Source: Mycobacterium sp. E183 (lineage in GTDB: Bacteria > Actinomycetota > Actinomycetes > Mycobacteriales > Mycobacteriaceae). From it: 64,000 nt of DNA. The notes beneath the pieces were generated by a model. It was not told where the DNA came from. It did not search any database and was given only the letters and a program-made list of their open reading frames with translations. Of the stretch, positions 62,887-64,000 are shown piece after piece; positions within the stretch are counted from its first letter, which is position 1; each line of letters opens with the position of its first letter. The stretch is taken from assembly GCF_001667735.1 (NCBI RefSeq), contig NZ_LZJN01000160.1:49391-113390 (forward strand). The letters run 5' to 3'. A program made the position numbers and the translations under genes.

Positions 62887-63453
62887 CTAGAGCATCACCA
62901 CAACCTGCAGAATGTCGGAGACGAACACGATCGACCGGTCGCAGGTCGGGCATCGAGCGATGCGGCGGGAAAGCCACCGCACCGGCGTCGCCGGCCGTAA
63001 CTCGCGCACCGTGCACTCGGCCGTGTATTCCAACGCGTCGAGATGGCCGGCGCACACGAAGCCGCACGCATTGCCGGCCTCGTCACAGTCAAAGCGCTTG
63101 CAGTGACCGACCATGTGGAATTCGATATAGGCCTCCGCCGGTTGTTTGCATCGAAATCCGTTGTCCAAGAATGCGATCTGACATTGAGGGGCGAAATCAA
63201 GATGTTCGATGCCACGGGGAGCCACTGCCGGGTTACCCACCAGCGGGGTGCCGATTGGGCTGGCAAGTGCACCATCGACCGCGCCGCGCGGACACTCATT
63301 CCGTCCAATCTGAACCGGCGAACTCGTGTTCGCGGCATCAATCGGTTGGCGGTCGAACCTCGCCGCGCGGACGCAGTGGAGTGACGTCGGCGGACATCCG
63401 CCGTAGCCGTTGGGCATCGGCGTTACCCTCTGAGCGTCAAAGTCGATGGGCAC
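62887..63453 (-). CDS. Cys-rich hypothetical protein
   Basis: 188 residues from GTG 63453 with CAGGAG upstream. The C-terminal half has many cysteines: APQCQIAF, GFRCKQP, HCKRFDCDEAGNACGFVCAGH, TAECTVREL and ARCPTCDRS, so one or two zinc ribbons are likely. The N-terminal half is low in complexity. It does not match a family I know. Element S15 lies 75 bp upstream. Confidence 0.65.
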   Translation of the reverse strand: MPIDFDAQRVTPMPNGYGGCPPTSLHCVRAARFDRQPIDAANTSSPVQIGRNECPRGAVDGALASPIGTPLVGNPAVAPRGIEHLDFAPQCQIAFLDNGFRCKQPAEAYIEFHMVGHCKRFDCDEAGNACGFVCAGHLDALEYTAECTVRELRPATPVRWLSRRIARCPTCDRSIVFVSDILQVVVML

Positions 63454-63527
63454 GTCGTGGCACTCCTGTGATTCTGCGTCGAGACCCCGTTAGGCGGTCC
63501 GCTCATCAGTGAGCTTGACGCGCGTCG

Positions 63528-63569
63528 GGGTGAATAGTCATCACCCCGACCGATCATTCACCCGGGTGA
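63528..63569 (-). promoter_or_regulatory. Composite palindromic element S15
   Basis: TCACCCGGGTGA (63558-63569), 11-bp spacer, GGGTGA-N7-TCACCC (63528-63546), all half-sites perfect, before the Cys-rich gene at 63453. Confidence 0.88.
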
Positions 63570-63744
63570 GTGACACAAGCGCACATTGGGTGGGCCAACG
63601 TTATGGAGTAACCGGCGTGCGGTCCCGGGAAGACACCAATTCGCGGGCTCGCGACCTTAGTGATCTCGGTTACGGTCCGGTGATATCTCGCTTCGAACGG
63701 GTATGCCTGGCCGAACCCATCGCTATCACGATCGGAGCGCGCCG

Positions 63745-63951
63745 ATGGCTACCACGGTCAAACCCCGTACGGCCAGGCTCGCGCTGGTCGCCGTGGCCGC
63801 GGTGATCCTCGGGTTCGTCGCCATGTGTCATTCGAGCGACACCGACACCGGCAATGCCGCCAAGCCGACGGTGCCGGCGGCGGCCGCACCCAGCCCACCG
63901 CCCAGCGCGGCGCCGCCCCCCGCGCCGGGGACAACAAGTTCTCCGCGTTGA
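63745..63951 (+). CDS. Secreted or membrane-anchored Pro/Ala-rich protein, probably frameshifted
   Basis: 68 residues from ATG 63745: signal or anchor segment ([19 protein letters not shown]), then Cys, then a Pro/Ala-rich stretch. The frame ends at 63951. A run of six C at 63916-63921 precedes the stop. If it had seven C the frame would continue to the window edge with [21 protein letters not shown], which looks like folded protein. So the true gene probably extends beyond the window. Confidence 0.5.
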   Translation: MATTVKPRTARLALVAVAAVILGFVAMCHSSDTDTGNAAKPTVPAAAAPSPPPSAAPPPAPGTTSSPR

Positions 63952-64000
63952 ACACCGCGGTGTGGAGCGGTGGGTCCTTCATCTACGTTCCGCCGCCCGT

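Noticed and set aside
17786..63569. CRISPR-like interpretation of the repeated element
   Set aside because: Copies are far apart, in front of genes and in both strands; there is no spacer array or cas gene.
17786..63569. DosR or IdeR box interpretation of the element
   Set aside because: The half-site GGGTGA and the four-part build do not match the DosR or IdeR consensus that I know.
16348..64000. Insertion sequences, integrases or tRNA at island borders
   Set aside because: I looked for transposase motifs, terminal repeats and tRNA-like folds and saw none in the window.

Overview
The window is high-GC actinobacterial DNA and almost certainly mycobacterial. The first 15.5 kb reproduces, in reverse, the gene order known from Mycobacterium tuberculosis Rv1481 to Rv1467c: VWA protein, DUF58 protein, moxR1, ripB, ripA, an Rv1476-like membrane protein, acn, the TetR regulator of acn, Rv1473A, an ABC-F protein, echA12, a thioredoxin and fadE15. 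The trxA and ctpD genes that I recall between the thioredoxin and fadE15 in M. tuberculosis are absent. This part is ordinary core genome: cell-wall hydrolases with a MoxR chaperone system, aconitase with its regulator, and lipid and redox enzymes.

From about 16.4 kb to the right edge the known order stops and an accessory block begins. It is rich in redox and detoxification genes: three disulfide-reductase-like flavoproteins, two RidA proteins, MsrA and MsrB, a molybdopterin oxidoreductase with its own reductase and an NADH dehydrogenase, a nitroreductase, two short-chain dehydrogenases (SDRs), cupins, a DUF417 (RclC-like) and a DoxX protein, a Cys-rich DUF326 protein, a DUF421 protein, two DUF5709 proteins, transaldolase, and a SigH-like sigma factor without an adjacent anti-sigma gene. 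In its middle lie three tandem, very similar regulators of about 930 residues (AAA ATPase plus LuxR helix-turn-helix, HTH) and a fourth, MalT-like regulator.

The main discovery is a composite palindromic DNA element that I count 15 times between 17.8 and 63.6 kb. Read toward the gene it is TCACCC-GGGTGA, a spacer of 10 or 11 bp, then GGGTGA-N7-TCACCC: four copies of one half-site. All 15 lie 45 to 370 bp upstream of a gene or operon and in the same orientation toward it. The elements thus define a regulon covering nearly the whole block. The four ATPase-LuxR proteins are the obvious candidate regulators; this is inference. The gene content resembles a defence against oxidants, possibly reactive chlorine or electrophiles.

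Smaller observations include an AcnR-type operator and a 16-bp inverted repeat before acn, a possible MtrA site before ripA, conserved promoters before two of the tandem regulators, an SDR that has lost its catalytic Tyr, a frameshifted LLM oxidoreductase, a truncated thioredoxin reductase, several microproteins missed by normal gene length limits, and a probable C-tract frameshift at the right edge.
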